64,000 bases of DNA from Providencia sp. R33 (GTDB lineage: Bacteria; Pseudomonadota; Gammaproteobacteria; Enterobacterales; Enterobacteriaceae): positions 4,526,001 through 4,590,000 of the forward strand of contig NZ_CP072453.1 in the NCBI RefSeq assembly GCF_019343475.1, written 5' to 3'. Positions within the stretch are counted from its first letter, which is position 1; each line of letters starts with the position of its first letter. This document shows, in pieces, positions 45,775 to 55,016 of this stretch. The notes under the pieces were generated by a model, which was given only the letters and a program-made list of their open reading frames with translations, made no database searches and had not been told where the DNA came from. The translations under genes were made by a program, and so were the position numbers.

Positions 45775-46938
45775 ATGTCTGTAATTAAGATGACCGATTT
45801 AGACTTAGCGGGTAAACGTGTTTTTATTCGTTCTGACTTAAACGTTCCTGTAAAAGATGGCAAAGTTACTTCTGATGCACGTATCCGTGCTTCATTACCA
45901 ACAATCGAAGCTGCTCTGAAGCAAGGCGCTAAAGTTATGGTCACTTCTCACCTCGGTCGTCCGACTGAAGGCGAGTACAACGAAGAGTTTTCACTGCAAC
46001 CTGTTGTTGACTATCTGACAGATAAAATCGATTACCCAGTTCGTTTAGTCAAAGACTACTTAAATGGCGTTGATATTGCCGCTGGCGAGTTAGTCGTTCT
46101 GGAAAACGTTCGCTTTAATAAAGGCGAGAAAAAAGACGACGAAACGCTGTCAAAACAATACGCTGCATTATGTGACGTGTATGTGATGGATGCGTTTGGT
46201 ACGGCTCACCGTGCTCAAGCATCGACCCATGGCGTGGCAAAATTCTCACCTGTTGCGTGCGCAGGTCCATTGTTAAGCAATGAGTTAGAAGCATTAGGCA
46301 AAGCACTGGGTAATCCAGCGCGTCCAATGGTTGCGATTGTGGGTGGTTCTAAAGTCTCCACAAAACTGACCGTGTTAGATTCACTGTCTAAGATAGCTGA
46401 CCAACTGATTGTTGGTGGTGGTATCGCAAATACCTTTATCGCAGCAGAAGGCAACAATGTTGGTCGTTCATTATATGAAGCTGACTTAATCCCTGAAGCG
46501 AAAAAATTACTGGCTAACTGCCAAATTCCAGTACCGACAGATGTCCGTGTTGCCACTGAGTTCTCTGAAACAGCAGAAGCGACCCTGAAATCAAGTACTG
46601 AAATCAAAGATGACGAGCAAATTCTGGACTTAGGTGATGAATCAGCGGAACGTCTGGCTGAGATCCTGAAAAACGCCAAAACCATTCTGTGGAATGGCCC
46701 AGTTGGTGTATTCGAATTCCCTAACTTCCGTAAAGGAACAGAGATCGTTGCAAAAGCTATCGCCGAAAGTGATGCATTCTCTATCGCGGGTGGTGGTGAC
46801 ACATTAGCCGCTATCGATTTATTCGGTATTGCAGACAAAATTTCATATATCTCTACTGGTGGCGGTGCTTTCCTTGAGTTCGTTGAAGGCAAAAAGCTCC
46901 CTGCCGTTGTGATGCTAGAAGAACGTGCTAAAGCGTAA
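45775..46938 (+). CDS. pgk: Phosphoglycerate kinase
   Basis: 387 residues, as E. coli Pgk. N-terminal block GKRVFIRSDLNVP and substrate-binding SHLGRP; C-terminal nucleotide-binding GGGDTLAAID and the end SYISTGGGAFLEF. It converts 1,3-bisphosphoglycerate and ADP to 3-phosphoglycerate and ATP. Good AAGAGG ribosome-binding site. A hairpin lies between it and fbaA. Confidence 0.98.
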   Translation: MSVIKMTDLDLAGKRVFIRSDLNVPVKDGKVTSDARIRASLPTIEAALKQGAKVMVTSHLGRPTEGEYNEEFSLQPVVDYLTDKIDYPVRLVKDYLNGVDIAAGELVVLENVRFNKGEKKDDETLSKQYAALCDVYVMDAFGTAHRAQASTHGVAKFSPVACAGPLLSNELEALGKALGNPARPMVAIVGGSKVSTKLTVLDSLSKIADQLIVGGGIANTFIAAEGNNVGRSLYEADLIPEAKKLLANCQIPVPTDVRVATEFSETAEATLKSSTEIKDDEQILDLGDESAERLAEILKNAKTILWNGPVGVFEFPNFRKGTEIVAKAIAESDAFSIAGGGDTLAAIDLFGIADKISYISTGGGAFLEFVEGKKLPAVVMLEERAKA

Positions 46939-46954
46939 TTAATTGTTCATACAC

Positions 46955-46978
46955 AACAGGCAGCGTAGGCTGCCTGTT
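46955..46978 (+). other. Intercistronic hairpin between pgk and fbaA
   Basis: AACAGGCAGC (46955-46964) / GCTGCCTGTT (46969-46978) with a GTAG loop. There is no T-run, so it is unlikely to terminate; it may be a processing or stability element in the pgk-fbaA transcript. Confidence 0.6.
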
Positions 46979-46997
46979 TACCACAGGACCTTTTCAC

Positions 46998-48074
46998 ATG
47001 TCTAAAATTTTTGATTTTGTTAAACCTGGTGTTATCACGGGTGATGATGTACAGAAAGTTTTCGCAGTTGCCAAAGAAAATAACTTTGCATTGCCAGCGG
47101 TGAACTGTGTTGGTACGGATTCAATTAACGCCGTACTCGAAACGGCCGCGAAAGTGCGTGCGCCTGTTATTGTTCAGTTTTCAAACGGCGGTGCAGCATT
47201 TATCGCAGGTAAAGGTTTGAAAGCCGAAGGCCAACAAGCTGCGATTTTAGGTGCAATCTCTGGTGCTTATCATGTGCATCAAATGGCTGAGCACTATGGT
47301 GTGCCGGTTATTCTGCATACTGACCACTGTGCGAAAAAATTACTGCCATGGATTGATGGCCTGTTAGACGCAGGTGAAAAACACTACGCGAAAACTGGCA
47401 AACCACTGTTTTCTTCTCACATGATTGACCTGTCAGAAGAATCACTGGAAGAAAACATCGAAATCTGTGCTAAATATTTAGCGCGTATGGCTAAAATCGA
47501 TATGACGCTGGAAATCGAATTAGGCTGTACTGGTGGTGAAGAAGACGGTGTTGATAACACAGGTATGGACAGCTCTGAGCTGTATACTCAACCAGAAGAC
47601 GTTGCATACGCATACGAAAAACTGAATGCAGTGAGCCCACGTTTCACTATCGCTGCTTCTTTTGGTAACGTTCACGGTGTTTATAAACCAGGTAACGTTC
47701 AATTAACGCCAAAAATTCTGCGTAACTCACAAGACTACGTTTCAGAAAAATATAACCTGCCACACAACAGCTTAGACTTCGTATTCCACGGTGGTTCTGG
47801 CTCAAGCGCTGCTGAAATCAAAGAAGCTGTCGGCTACGGTGTTATCAAAATGAACATCGACACTGATACTCAGTGGGCAACTTGGGATGGTATTTTACAG
47901 TACTACAAAAAGAACGAAGGCTATCTGCAAGGTCAGTTAGGTAATCCAGAAGGTGCGGATAAACCTAACAAAAAATACTACGACCCACGTGTATGGCTGC
48001 GTAAAGCACAAGATTCAATGGTTGTTCGTTTAGAACAAGCTTTCAAAGAATTGAACTGTGTTGATGTTCTGTAA
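46998..48074 (+). CDS. fbaA: Class II fructose-bisphosphate aldolase
   Basis: 358 residues (E. coli 359). Zinc-binding His110 with catalytic Asp109 (HTDHCAKK), GNVHGVYKPG and FHGGSG metal/phosphate motifs, all as in the zinc-dependent class II enzyme. Reversible cleavage of fructose-1,6-bisphosphate to glyceraldehyde-3-phosphate and dihydroxyacetone phosphate. Last gene of epd-pgk-fbaA, followed by a strong terminator. Confidence 0.98.
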   Translation: MSKIFDFVKPGVITGDDVQKVFAVAKENNFALPAVNCVGTDSINAVLETAAKVRAPVIVQFSNGGAAFIAGKGLKAEGQQAAILGAISGAYHVHQMAEHYGVPVILHTDHCAKKLLPWIDGLLDAGEKHYAKTGKPLFSSHMIDLSEESLEENIEICAKYLARMAKIDMTLEIELGCTGGEEDGVDNTGMDSSELYTQPEDVAYAYEKLNAVSPRFTIAASFGNVHGVYKPGNVQLTPKILRNSQDYVSEKYNLPHNSLDFVFHGGSGSSAAEIKEAVGYGVIKMNIDTDTQWATWDGILQYYKKNEGYLQGQLGNPEGADKPNKKYYDPRVWLRKAQDSMVVRLEQAFKELNCVDVL

Positions 48075-48100
48075 TTAATACAGACTAAGCTTTGAATTGA

Positions 48101-48138
48101 AATCCCCCCAGTGAGGCAGCTTGCAGGGGGATTTTTTT
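48101..48138 (+). terminator. Rho-independent terminator of fbaA
   Basis: AATCCCCC (48101-48108) / GGGGGATT (48126-48133) followed by T7. Confidence 0.9.
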
Positions 48139-48277
48139 ATTGATTAATTGTTGGCGCCCCTGATGAAACCTTAGTTGCCATTGGTTTGATGAATTCTTTA
48201 ACCAAATAGATGAGCGATTAGTCTGCCTTGTTTTTTCTCCCTGATGTAATTCAAGGTATTAAATAACGTTTCCTCGA

Positions 48278-49132
48278 TTAACGTTGCTCCAGCTGTTGTG
48301 CCAGTTTTTTAGCGAGTTCTGCGAGGGTATCTGAGGCATTGCTATGAAAGTGCATGGCAATTTCCATTTCTTGTGCGGCAGGGAAACCGTCGTCTTCGGT
48401 TAAAATACGGTGCTGTGGCAACTTAGCACGCAGAGGGAGCAGGCTTATCCCTAAGCCATCGGTAATGGCGCTTTGGATACCCGCAAGACTTGAGCAAGTA
48501 TAGGTAATGTGCCATGGGCGTTGCTCGTTATCTAATAACTTAAACATATCATTGCGGTATAACCCATTCTCAGGGAAAACAATGAGCGGTACAGAATCGC
48601 TATTGAGTAATTGTCGCTGATTGCTTGTTAGCCAGCACAGTGGCTCAGGCCAGCAGTAATCACTTTTGAATTCCCCTTTTTTCTGCTTCACGATGATTAA
48701 ATCCAGTTCCCCATGTTGATAGCGCTGATGGAGCTGGCGGCTTAAACCGCTGGTGACTTCTAATCGTACATTTGGATTCGCCTGCATAAAAGCGGCGAGG
48801 GTGGGAGTGACTTGCCCTGATGCTAAATCTTCGGGAAAGCCAAGGCGAAGAGTGTGGATCACGGCACTACCAGTGATCTTCATAAAAAAGGTGTCGTTTA
48901 GGGCTAAGATCTTCTTTGCGTAACTTAGCAGAATTTCACCTGTTTCTGTTAAGGTTAAAATACGGTGACCTCGAACAAACAGTGGTTGCCCCACCAAGGT
49001 TTCTAACCGCTGAATTTGCTGGCTCAACGTAGATTGTGTTGAATTTAAATGTTGCGAAGCTACCGTGAAATTCCCTGTTTCGGCAACAGCAACAAAGGTG
49101 TTCAACAGCACTAAATTGAGCAATGGATTCAT
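48278..49132 (-). CDS. LysR-family transcriptional regulator
   Basis: 284 residues. N-terminal winged helix-turn-helix (about 6-65, FVAVAETGNFTVASQHLNSTQSTLSQQIQRLE in the LysR pattern) and a substrate-binding-type C-terminal domain (about 90-280). It is divergent from the ankyrin-deaminase-transporter operon with 84 bases between starts. That interval holds a T-N11-A dyad of LysR type. It most likely controls that operon and itself; the inducer is unknown, a purine-like compound being a guess from the deaminase next door. Confidence 0.88.
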   Translation of the reverse strand: MNPLLNLVLLNTFVAVAETGNFTVASQHLNSTQSTLSQQIQRLETLVGQPLFVRGHRILTLTETGEILLSYAKKILALNDTFFMKITGSAVIHTLRLGFPEDLASGQVTPTLAAFMQANPNVRLEVTSGLSRQLHQRYQHGELDLIIVKQKKGEFKSDYCWPEPLCWLTSNQRQLLNSDSVPLIVFPENGLYRNDMFKLLDNEQRPWHITYTCSSLAGIQSAITDGLGISLLPLRAKLPQHRILTEDDGFPAAQEMEIAMHFHSNASDTLAELAKKLAQQLEQR

Positions 49133-49148
49133 TTATTTAATACCTATC

Positions 49149-49171
49149 ATTTAGTTATTTAATTTCTAAAT
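49149..49171. promoter_or_regulatory. LysR-type operator dyad
   Basis: ATTTAG-N11-CTAAAT (49149-49154 / 49166-49171) is a symmetric T-N11-A box in the divergent region between the LysR gene and the ankyrin gene. Confidence 0.6.
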
Positions 49172-49216
49172 AGCATACTTTTTGCGTAGATTAAAGAGAT
49201 GAAAAGGAGATAAATC

Positions 49217-49903
49217 ATGAAAACAACAGTGTTAGGTGTTAAGTGGTTGGTTTATTTACTGGGTATTCTTTCAATTTCATTAATATTTATGGTGAAAGGC
49301 ATGGCAAAATCACAATCTGATACGCTGGTTAGCGCGGCTGAGCAAGGGGATTTACACCAAGTCCAAACGTTAATCGAGCAAGGGGCTAACATCGAACAAC
49401 GGGATTTGCGCCAACGTACTCCATTAATGGCGGCTACCCATGAAAACCGTGTGGATGTGGCGCGTTACTTAATTGAGCGCGGTGCAGATGTGAATGCGAA
49501 AGACAATATGCAAGATTCACCGTACCTCTATGCTGGGGCGCGCGGGCTGCAAGATATTTTGTTGTTAACCCTGAAAAATGGGGCTGATTTAAAAAGTACC
49601 AACCGTTATGGCGGTACTGCGCTGATCCCCGCGTCAGAACGTGGCCATATCGATACCGTCAAAACCTTGATTGATGCGGGCGTAGATGTAAACCATATCA
49701 ATCGCTTAGGGTGGACGGCACTGATTGAAGCGATTATTTTGGGAGATGGTAGCGACAAATACGCGCAAATTGTCACGTTGTTGATTGATGGCGGCGCTGA
49801 TGTGAATTTAGCGGATGGTTCAGGAATTTCGCCTTTAACGTTAGCAAAAAGCAAAGGCTACCGTAACTTGATTGACATCCTTGAAAAGGCGGGGGCGAAA
49901 TAA
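49217..49903 (+). CDS. Ankyrin-repeat protein with N-terminal membrane segment
   Basis: 228 residues. One hydrophobic N-terminal segment (about 9-29; signal or anchor), then about five ankyrin repeats (about 35-225), e.g. RTPLMAATHENRVDVARYLIERGADVN and GGTALIPASERGHIDTVKTLIDAGVDVN. Such repeats bind proteins; the N terminus suggests a periplasmic location. AAGGAG lies upstream. TAATG overlap with the deaminase gene shows tight coupling. Small ankyrin proteins next to enzymes are often modulators of the neighbour, but that is inference. Confidence 0.85.
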   Translation: MKTTVLGVKWLVYLLGILSISLIFMVKGMAKSQSDTLVSAAEQGDLHQVQTLIEQGANIEQRDLRQRTPLMAATHENRVDVARYLIERGADVNAKDNMQDSPYLYAGARGLQDILLLTLKNGADLKSTNRYGGTALIPASERGHIDTVKTLIDAGVDVNHINRLGWTALIEAIILGDGSDKYAQIVTLLIDGGADVNLADGSGISPLTLAKSKGYRNLIDILEKAGAK

Positions 49904-50367
49904 TGTCGGATAAACAATTTTTACAGCAAGCCATTTCCCTTGCTGAAGAAAATGTACAGGCGGGTGGTCGCCCATTTGGTGCTGTTATTGTTAGCCAAGG
50001 TAAAGTGTTGGCGACAGGCGTGAACCAAATGCTTGAATTACACGACCCTACCGCACACGCGGAGTTAATGGCATTACGCCAAGCTGGGAAGGTATTAAAG
50101 CGCGTTAAACTGGAAGACTGCATTGTCTATGCCAGCGGGCAACCTTGCCCAATGTGCTTAGCAGCAATGCGTATGGCGGGGATTACTCGTGTGGTATATG
50201 GTTATTCAAACCAAGATGCCGAACCGTTTGGTTTATCGACAGCAGAGATTGCTAAAGCACTGCGTGTGGCGCCTGAGCAGCAATTGGGTTTTAAATTTGA
50301 ACAGTTAAGGCCAAATGACGCACCGCGCTCAGCGTTGTACCAAATGTGGTGGGAACAGCAAGAATAA
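49903..50367 (+). CDS. Guanine deaminase-like nucleoside/nucleobase deaminase
   Basis: 154 residues. Cytidine/deoxycytidylate deaminase superfamily zinc site: His52 and catalytic Glu54 in HDPTAHAE, Cys82 and Cys85 in PCPMC. HDPTAHAE and the length resemble bacterial GuaD (guanine deaminase) more than TadA, and a genuine TadA would be expected elsewhere. It probably deaminates guanine or a related base or nucleoside. It overlaps both neighbours by TAATG (1 base), forming a three-gene operon. Confidence 0.8.
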   Translation: MSDKQFLQQAISLAEENVQAGGRPFGAVIVSQGKVLATGVNQMLELHDPTAHAELMALRQAGKVLKRVKLEDCIVYASGQPCPMCLAAMRMAGITRVVYGYSNQDAEPFGLSTAEIAKALRVAPEQQLGFKFEQLRPNDAPRSALYQMWWEQQE

Positions 50368-51548
50368 TGGGTAAAACAGCATCGTACTCCCTCGCGTTAG
50401 TGGTCACTATTGTGTTAGTTGGGCTGAATTTACGGCCCTTTATGACAGGTCCTGGCCCTGTCATCGATAGTATTATTCATACCACAGGAATGAGTTACCA
50501 AAGTATTTCGCTTCTCACGTTATTACCTATGTTATTAATGGGGATTGGTGCATTAGTTGTGCCCATACTAAACCAACGAATAGGCGAGCGAAGTGGAATT
50601 GCTTTGGCGATGTTATTGCTATTTTTGGGTTCATTTTCCCGCTACTTTGCCGAAAATGGTCACATATTATTGTTTACCGCATTTTTGTGTGGTGCAGGTG
50701 CGGCCTATATTCAAGCGGTTTTCCCCGGTTTTATTAAAACGCATTTTCCACAAAAAATGGCCATGATGACGGGGCTCTATTCTGCAACGTTAATGGCGGG
50801 CGGCGCGATAGGGGCACAGCTAACGCCAATTTTAGAAAGCATGACAGGTCATTGGCAAAGTGCATTGGCATGGCTCGCACTACCTGCGCTGATCGCGTTA
50901 ATTGCTATCCTATTAAATATTCGCACGATGAATAGAACTAGTGTTGGTCATATTTCTGTATTAGCGTTCTTTAAAAAACCACGGGCTTGGTTATTGATGG
51001 CTGGGTTTGGGTTAATCAATGCGGGTTATGGAACTGTCGTAACGTGGTTAGCACCTTTTTTCCAAGAGCAGGGGATGAGTGCTGCACAAAGTGGCTCTTT
51101 TGTTGCTATGCTGACGGTGTTTCAAGCCTTGTCAGCACTGATGATCCCTGTATTCGCCTCCCATAATATCGACCGTCGTTTCTGGCTTATTGCGACGTTA
51201 AGTTGCCAAGCTATCGGGTTTATTGGGTTAATGTTGTTTGCCCGCGATATGCCTTATTTATGGATCGCATTATTAGGCGTTGGGTTAGGTGGCTGCTTTG
51301 CACTGAGTATTATTACGGCACTGGACCATATTCCTCATCCTGTTAGTGCGGGGGCATTAACCGCATTAATGCAAGCGGGCGGGTTTATTATCGCCGCATT
51401 TGGCCCATTGTTAGCGGCCTGGTTACACCAATTAAGCCAAAGTTTTATCTGGGTGTGGGGGATGCACGTTATCTTTGTTGTAGTGACATTGCTGCTTTAT
51501 TTGCGTTTAAACCCGAAAGGATATAGCCAAATCTTCGCTTTAAAATAA
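50367..51548 (+). CDS. CynX/NimT-family MFS transporter
   Basis: 393 residues from the ATG at 50367. About 12 hydrophobic helices. The N-terminal LNLRPFMTGPGPVID, LTLLPMLLMG and the AYIQAVFPGFIKTHFP segment fit the CynX/NimT branch (cyanate and 2-nitroimidazole transporters). The operon with a GuaD-like deaminase suggests that it moves a purine or its product, but substrate and direction are unknown. The 5' end overlaps the deaminase stop. No clear terminator follows. Confidence 0.82.
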   Translation: MGKTASYSLALVVTIVLVGLNLRPFMTGPGPVIDSIIHTTGMSYQSISLLTLLPMLLMGIGALVVPILNQRIGERSGIALAMLLLFLGSFSRYFAENGHILLFTAFLCGAGAAYIQAVFPGFIKTHFPQKMAMMTGLYSATLMAGGAIGAQLTPILESMTGHWQSALAWLALPALIALIAILLNIRTMNRTSVGHISVLAFFKKPRAWLLMAGFGLINAGYGTVVTWLAPFFQEQGMSAAQSGSFVAMLTVFQALSALMIPVFASHNIDRRFWLIATLSCQAIGFIGLMLFARDMPYLWIALLGVGLGGCFALSIITALDHIPHPVSAGALTALMQAGGFIIAAFGPLLAAWLHQLSQSFIWVWGMHVIFVVVTLLLYLRLNPKGYSQIFALK

Positions 51549-51574
51549 AAAATCCCCTTTATTTTTATTGCGAA

Positions 51575-51589
51575 TGATAATTATTGTTA
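51575..51589 (+). promoter_or_regulatory. Fur-box match upstream of the AraC regulator
   Basis: TGATAAT-T-ATTGTTA matches the 7-1-7 Fur unit TGATAAT-N-ATTATCA at 12 of 14 positions. It lies about 60 bases before the AraC-family start codon. Confidence 0.7.
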
Positions 51590-51645
51590 TTTTGATGTTT
51601 TTTTGCCAAGATAGCTGCATATTTGTTCACTTTACAAGAGCTACT

Positions 51646-52515
51646 ATGTCGCAGTATATCGAAAAAGCATTCTCTCAAGCCCACTCAACACATGAAGAAC
51701 ACTGTGTTGGGGAGTTTATTCGCGTTCGCCGAGGGGAGTTTTTCATTAACCGCGATCTAGGGATTGAGGAAGAACAAAGTGCAGGACTAAAGATTGTGGC
51801 TATCCATCAAGGTATGATGGCATGCCACAGCAGTGCAGGGCAGCGGGTTGATGTGAACTCACCGTCGCTGATTTTATCTAGCAGTGCAAACAGCTATCAA
51901 CTGAATAACCAGTTTTATAGCCAGCAGCCCATGAAATACACCATGATTGATATTTCCCCTCAATGGTTAGAGCTGCAACAACTCAAATTGCCAACATCTT
52001 GCTACCACCCTCACAAACCCAAATTAGTGCGCTTGGCGATACCGCCCAATGTGTTAGCAATGACGCACCAACTGTTTAGCCAGCCGATCCATGCGGCTGT
52101 CCGTCAGCTCTATTTAGGAGCAAAAGTCGCCGAAATTACAGCATTGTGCCTACATCATTCATTATCTCACCAAGAGAGTCATTCGTTGACCACATTGCGA
52201 CAAAGGGATATTGATAATTTACATATGGCAAAAGAAATACTGATTCAGGAAATGGAGTCTCCCCCTAGTTTAGATGAATTAGCCAAGCGATTGGGGCTGA
52301 ATACCCGCAAATTGACGCAAGGGTTTCGCCAGTTATTTGGTAATAGTATCTACGGCTGGTTGCAGGAATATCGGTTGGAAACCGCATTTCAATTACTGAG
52401 TTTAAATGACGCCAACATTTCAACGGTCGCCTATCAAGTGGGTTATACCCCAGCACACTTCTCGGTCGCATTTCGCAAACGTTTTGGCATGTCCCCTAAT
52501 CAACTTAAAAAATAG
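51646..52515 (+). CDS. AraC-family regulator of siderophore uptake (PchR-like)
   Basis: 289 residues from the ATG at 51646. N-terminal effector domain (about 1-190) and a C-terminal double helix-turn-helix (about 195-288; LDELAKRLGLNTRKLTQGFRQLFG and the AraC end block VAYQVGYTPAHFSVAFRKRFGMSPNQL). PchR-like regulators sense a ferric siderophore and activate the receptor gene. Its place between two Fur boxes and just before a TonB receptor supports this role. An upstream in-frame extension crosses the Fur box and is not used. Confidence 0.88.
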   Translation: MSQYIEKAFSQAHSTHEEHCVGEFIRVRRGEFFINRDLGIEEEQSAGLKIVAIHQGMMACHSSAGQRVDVNSPSLILSSSANSYQLNNQFYSQQPMKYTMIDISPQWLELQQLKLPTSCYHPHKPKLVRLAIPPNVLAMTHQLFSQPIHAAVRQLYLGAKVAEITALCLHHSLSHQESHSLTTLRQRDIDNLHMAKEILIQEMESPPSLDELAKRLGLNTRKLTQGFRQLFGNSIYGWLQEYRLETAFQLLSLNDANISTVAYQVGYTPAHFSVAFRKRFGMSPNQLKK

Positions 52516-52586
52516 TAAATACCTCGCCGGAAAACCATAGACAAATTCCGGCGGTCGAAAGTATCCCCTGCCATTAATTGCTAAAT

Positions 52587-52601
52587 TGATAACAATTATC
52601 A
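52587..52601 (+). promoter_or_regulatory. Fur box upstream of the TonB receptor
   Basis: TGATAAC-A-ATTATCA matches the 7-1-7 Fur unit at 13 of 14 positions, about 23 bases before the receptor start codon. Confidence 0.85.
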
Positions 52602-52623
52602 TTTAACTTTTTAAGGGTAGGAA

Positions 52624-54765
52624 ATGCTGTCAGTGTCTAACATCAAAATATTTGGGATCCCCCGCCTAACGCCTTGTGCGCTACTGTGTGCCACTGCAAG
52701 TTGGTCTTTGATGGCATATGCTGAGCCCACAGTGCAGCCCAAGCACGATGCCATTCAAGTGACAGCATCTTCGGCGTCAGATGATGACTATATCGAGCCT
52801 GGCGTTACAACCTTAGGCAAAATGGCGCTGAAGCCACGGGAAGTCGCGCAGTCGGTGAGTGTGATAGACCGAGAGCAAATCGAGAAACAGAATCTCCAAA
52901 CCCTTGATGATGTTATGCAACGTGCAACAGGGGTGACCAGTGCACCTTATGTGAAACTGACCACCGCTTATTATGTGCGGGGTTTCCAAATCGATTCATT
53001 CGAAATTGATGGCGTCCCAGCCCTGTTAGGGAATATGGCAAGCTCACCTCAAGATATGGCGGTGTATGAGCGTGTGGAAATTTTGCGGGGCTCAAATGGT
53101 TTATTGCATGGCATGGGAAACCCTGCGGCAACGGTCAATATGGTGCGTAAGCATGCCCCGAAAGAGAATATGGCAAAACTGAGCCTCAGTGTGGGCAGCT
53201 GGGATCGCTACCGTGGTGAAGTGGATGTGGGCGGCTTGCTCAATGACTCTGGTTCAGTGCGCGGGCGCTTTGTGATGGCGTGGGAAGATAAAGATTATTT
53301 CTATGATATCTCAGACCAGCAAACTCGCTTGATGTACGGCACGGTCGATATCGATATCACCCCAGACACATTATTACGTATGGGTGCTCAGTTCCAAACC
53401 ATTGATTCAGTAACCAATATGGCGGGGGTACCGATGGGGAAAGATGGCAGTGATTTGCATCTTCCACGCAAAACCTATCTGGATGTGGATTGGGATCGCT
53501 TCAAATGGGATACCTCACGTAGCTTTGCGGGTATTGAGCACCAAATCAATGATGATTGGCAATATAAATTAAACGCTGAATATCAACATGTTAACGCACG
53601 TCTCTTGTACGCAGGGGCATGGGGTAACATTGACCCAGTCACTGGTGATGGCGCGATGTTGATGGGCGGGGCCTATAAATTTCGTAATGAACAAACTAGC
53701 TTAGACACCAGCGTGAATGGCAAAGTGGATGGTTGGGGCTTAAAGCATGATGTTATTGTGGGCGCGAGCTATTCCCACGCCAGTGAAAAACAATACAGTG
53801 CCAATCTTGATCCAGCATTGAATGTGCCTGTGAACGTGTATCGTTGGGATCCGCACAGTGTGCCGAAACCGAAAATTGGTGCTTATAGCTCAGCGGGTGC
53901 CACCAAAACCACTCAAAAGGGTGTGTACGGGATGAGCCGCATTAAAGTGGTGGAGCCTGTCACGGTTATTGTTGGCGCGCGTGATAGTTGGTGGGATGTC
54001 AAAACACCAACGGCGAATTTCACCGAAAATGGCCGAATTACCCCTTACGGCGGTGTGATTTGGGACTTTGCACCGCAATGGTCTTGGTACAACAGCTATT
54101 CCACCGTGTATCAACCTCAAACAGGGAAAACATGGAGCGGTAAAATGCTTAAGCCTGTTGAAGGTCAAACCTTAGAAACGGGAATTAAAGGTTCTTTACT
54201 AAATGGTAGCTTGAATTTATCGGGGGCTGTTTACCAAATCGATATCAAAAATAACCCACAAATTGACCCTGAGCACCCAACGGGCGGCTTTAATAACTAT
54301 TTTATTAGTGGCGGAAAAGTGCGTAGCCAAGGCTTTGAACTTGAAGGCATTGGGTATATCACGCCATTCTGGGATTTATCCGTGGGCTATACCTATACGG
54401 ACACGAAATACCGTGATGATAGCCAGCACAAAGGGGATTCTTACAATACCTTGACGCCTCGCCATATGTTGCGTGTCTGGTCAAATTATGACCTCCCTTG
54501 GGGGGAACGTAAGTGGAGCTTAGGCGGTGGTATGCAGGCACAAAGTGCCTATAGCACCAGCAATGGAAATATAACATTACGCCAAGGGGGCTACGCGATT
54601 TTCAATACGCGTCTAGGCTACCAAATTGATGAAACATGGACGGCTGCGGTGAACGTGAACAATTTATTTGACCGTCGTTACTATTCCGGGCTGTTCTCTC
54701 CACAATGGAATAACCGTTATGGCGACCCACGGAATGTGATGTTCACCTTAAAGGCTGATTTTTAA
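52624..54765 (+). CDS. TonB-dependent ferric siderophore receptor
   Basis: 713 residues. Signal peptide (about 1-33, ending AYA), TonB-box-like DAIQVTAS, a plug domain (about 65-180: LKPREVAQSVSVIDREQIE, YYVRGFQID, VEILRGSNGLLHG) and a 22-strand-type barrel ending in MFTLKADF with the terminal Phe. FhuE/FoxA-like overall, so a hydroxamate siderophore is a reasonable guess. It is the first gene of a Fur-controlled operon, sharing a TAATG overlap with the DUF3649-type gene. Confidence 0.92.
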   Translation: MLSVSNIKIFGIPRLTPCALLCATASWSLMAYAEPTVQPKHDAIQVTASSASDDDYIEPGVTTLGKMALKPREVAQSVSVIDREQIEKQNLQTLDDVMQRATGVTSAPYVKLTTAYYVRGFQIDSFEIDGVPALLGNMASSPQDMAVYERVEILRGSNGLLHGMGNPAATVNMVRKHAPKENMAKLSLSVGSWDRYRGEVDVGGLLNDSGSVRGRFVMAWEDKDYFYDISDQQTRLMYGTVDIDITPDTLLRMGAQFQTIDSVTNMAGVPMGKDGSDLHLPRKTYLDVDWDRFKWDTSRSFAGIEHQINDDWQYKLNAEYQHVNARLLYAGAWGNIDPVTGDGAMLMGGAYKFRNEQTSLDTSVNGKVDGWGLKHDVIVGASYSHASEKQYSANLDPALNVPVNVYRWDPHSVPKPKIGAYSSAGATKTTQKGVYGMSRIKVVEPVTVIVGARDSWWDVKTPTANFTENGRITPYGGVIWDFAPQWSWYNSYSTVYQPQTGKTWSGKMLKPVEGQTLETGIKGSLLNGSLNLSGAVYQIDIKNNPQIDPEHPTGGFNNYFISGGKVRSQGFELEGIGYITPFWDLSVGYTYTDTKYRDDSQHKGDSYNTLTPRHMLRVWSNYDLPWGERKWSLGGGMQAQSAYSTSNGNITLRQGGYAIFNTRLGYQIDETWTAAVNVNNLFDRRYYSGLFSPQWNNRYGDPRNVMFTLKADF

Positions 54766-55016
54766 TGAAATTAGCGAGTACCTTGTCAGTTATTGGGACA
54801 ATCATGGGCGGTGCCGTGCTATCGATGTTGATAGCACGCTTTTACCCGTCATTAGACCCACTAAACCGATTATATGCTGCTGTTTTTCTTAGCAGCTTGG
54901 TCACTATGGGGCTATTAGTGTACAACCTAACAGCGCCGACTTGGCAGCGCGCGTTATTACGCAGCTATGGCTGGTGGCCTCTACCACTCGCGTTTATGTT
55001 AGGGGGCGTATTATGA
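54765..55016 (+). CDS. Small membrane protein (DUF3649-like) of iron-uptake operon
   Basis: 83 residues with about three hydrophobic segments (about 5-25, 38-55, 68-83). Genes of this type lie between TonB receptors and PepSY membrane proteins in siderophore operons; no biochemical role is known to me. It overlaps the receptor stop (TAATG) and the next start (TATGAG), so it is clearly translated as part of the operon. Confidence 0.75.
   Translation: MKLASTLSVIGTIMGGAVLSMLIARFYPSLDPLNRLYAAVFLSSLVTMGLLVYNLTAPTWQRALLRSYGWWPLPLAFMLGGVL

Noticed and set aside
49903..50367. tRNA adenosine deaminase TadA
   Set aside because: HDPTAHAE and the operon with a transporter fit GuaD-like deaminases better; tadA normally stands in another conserved neighbourhood.
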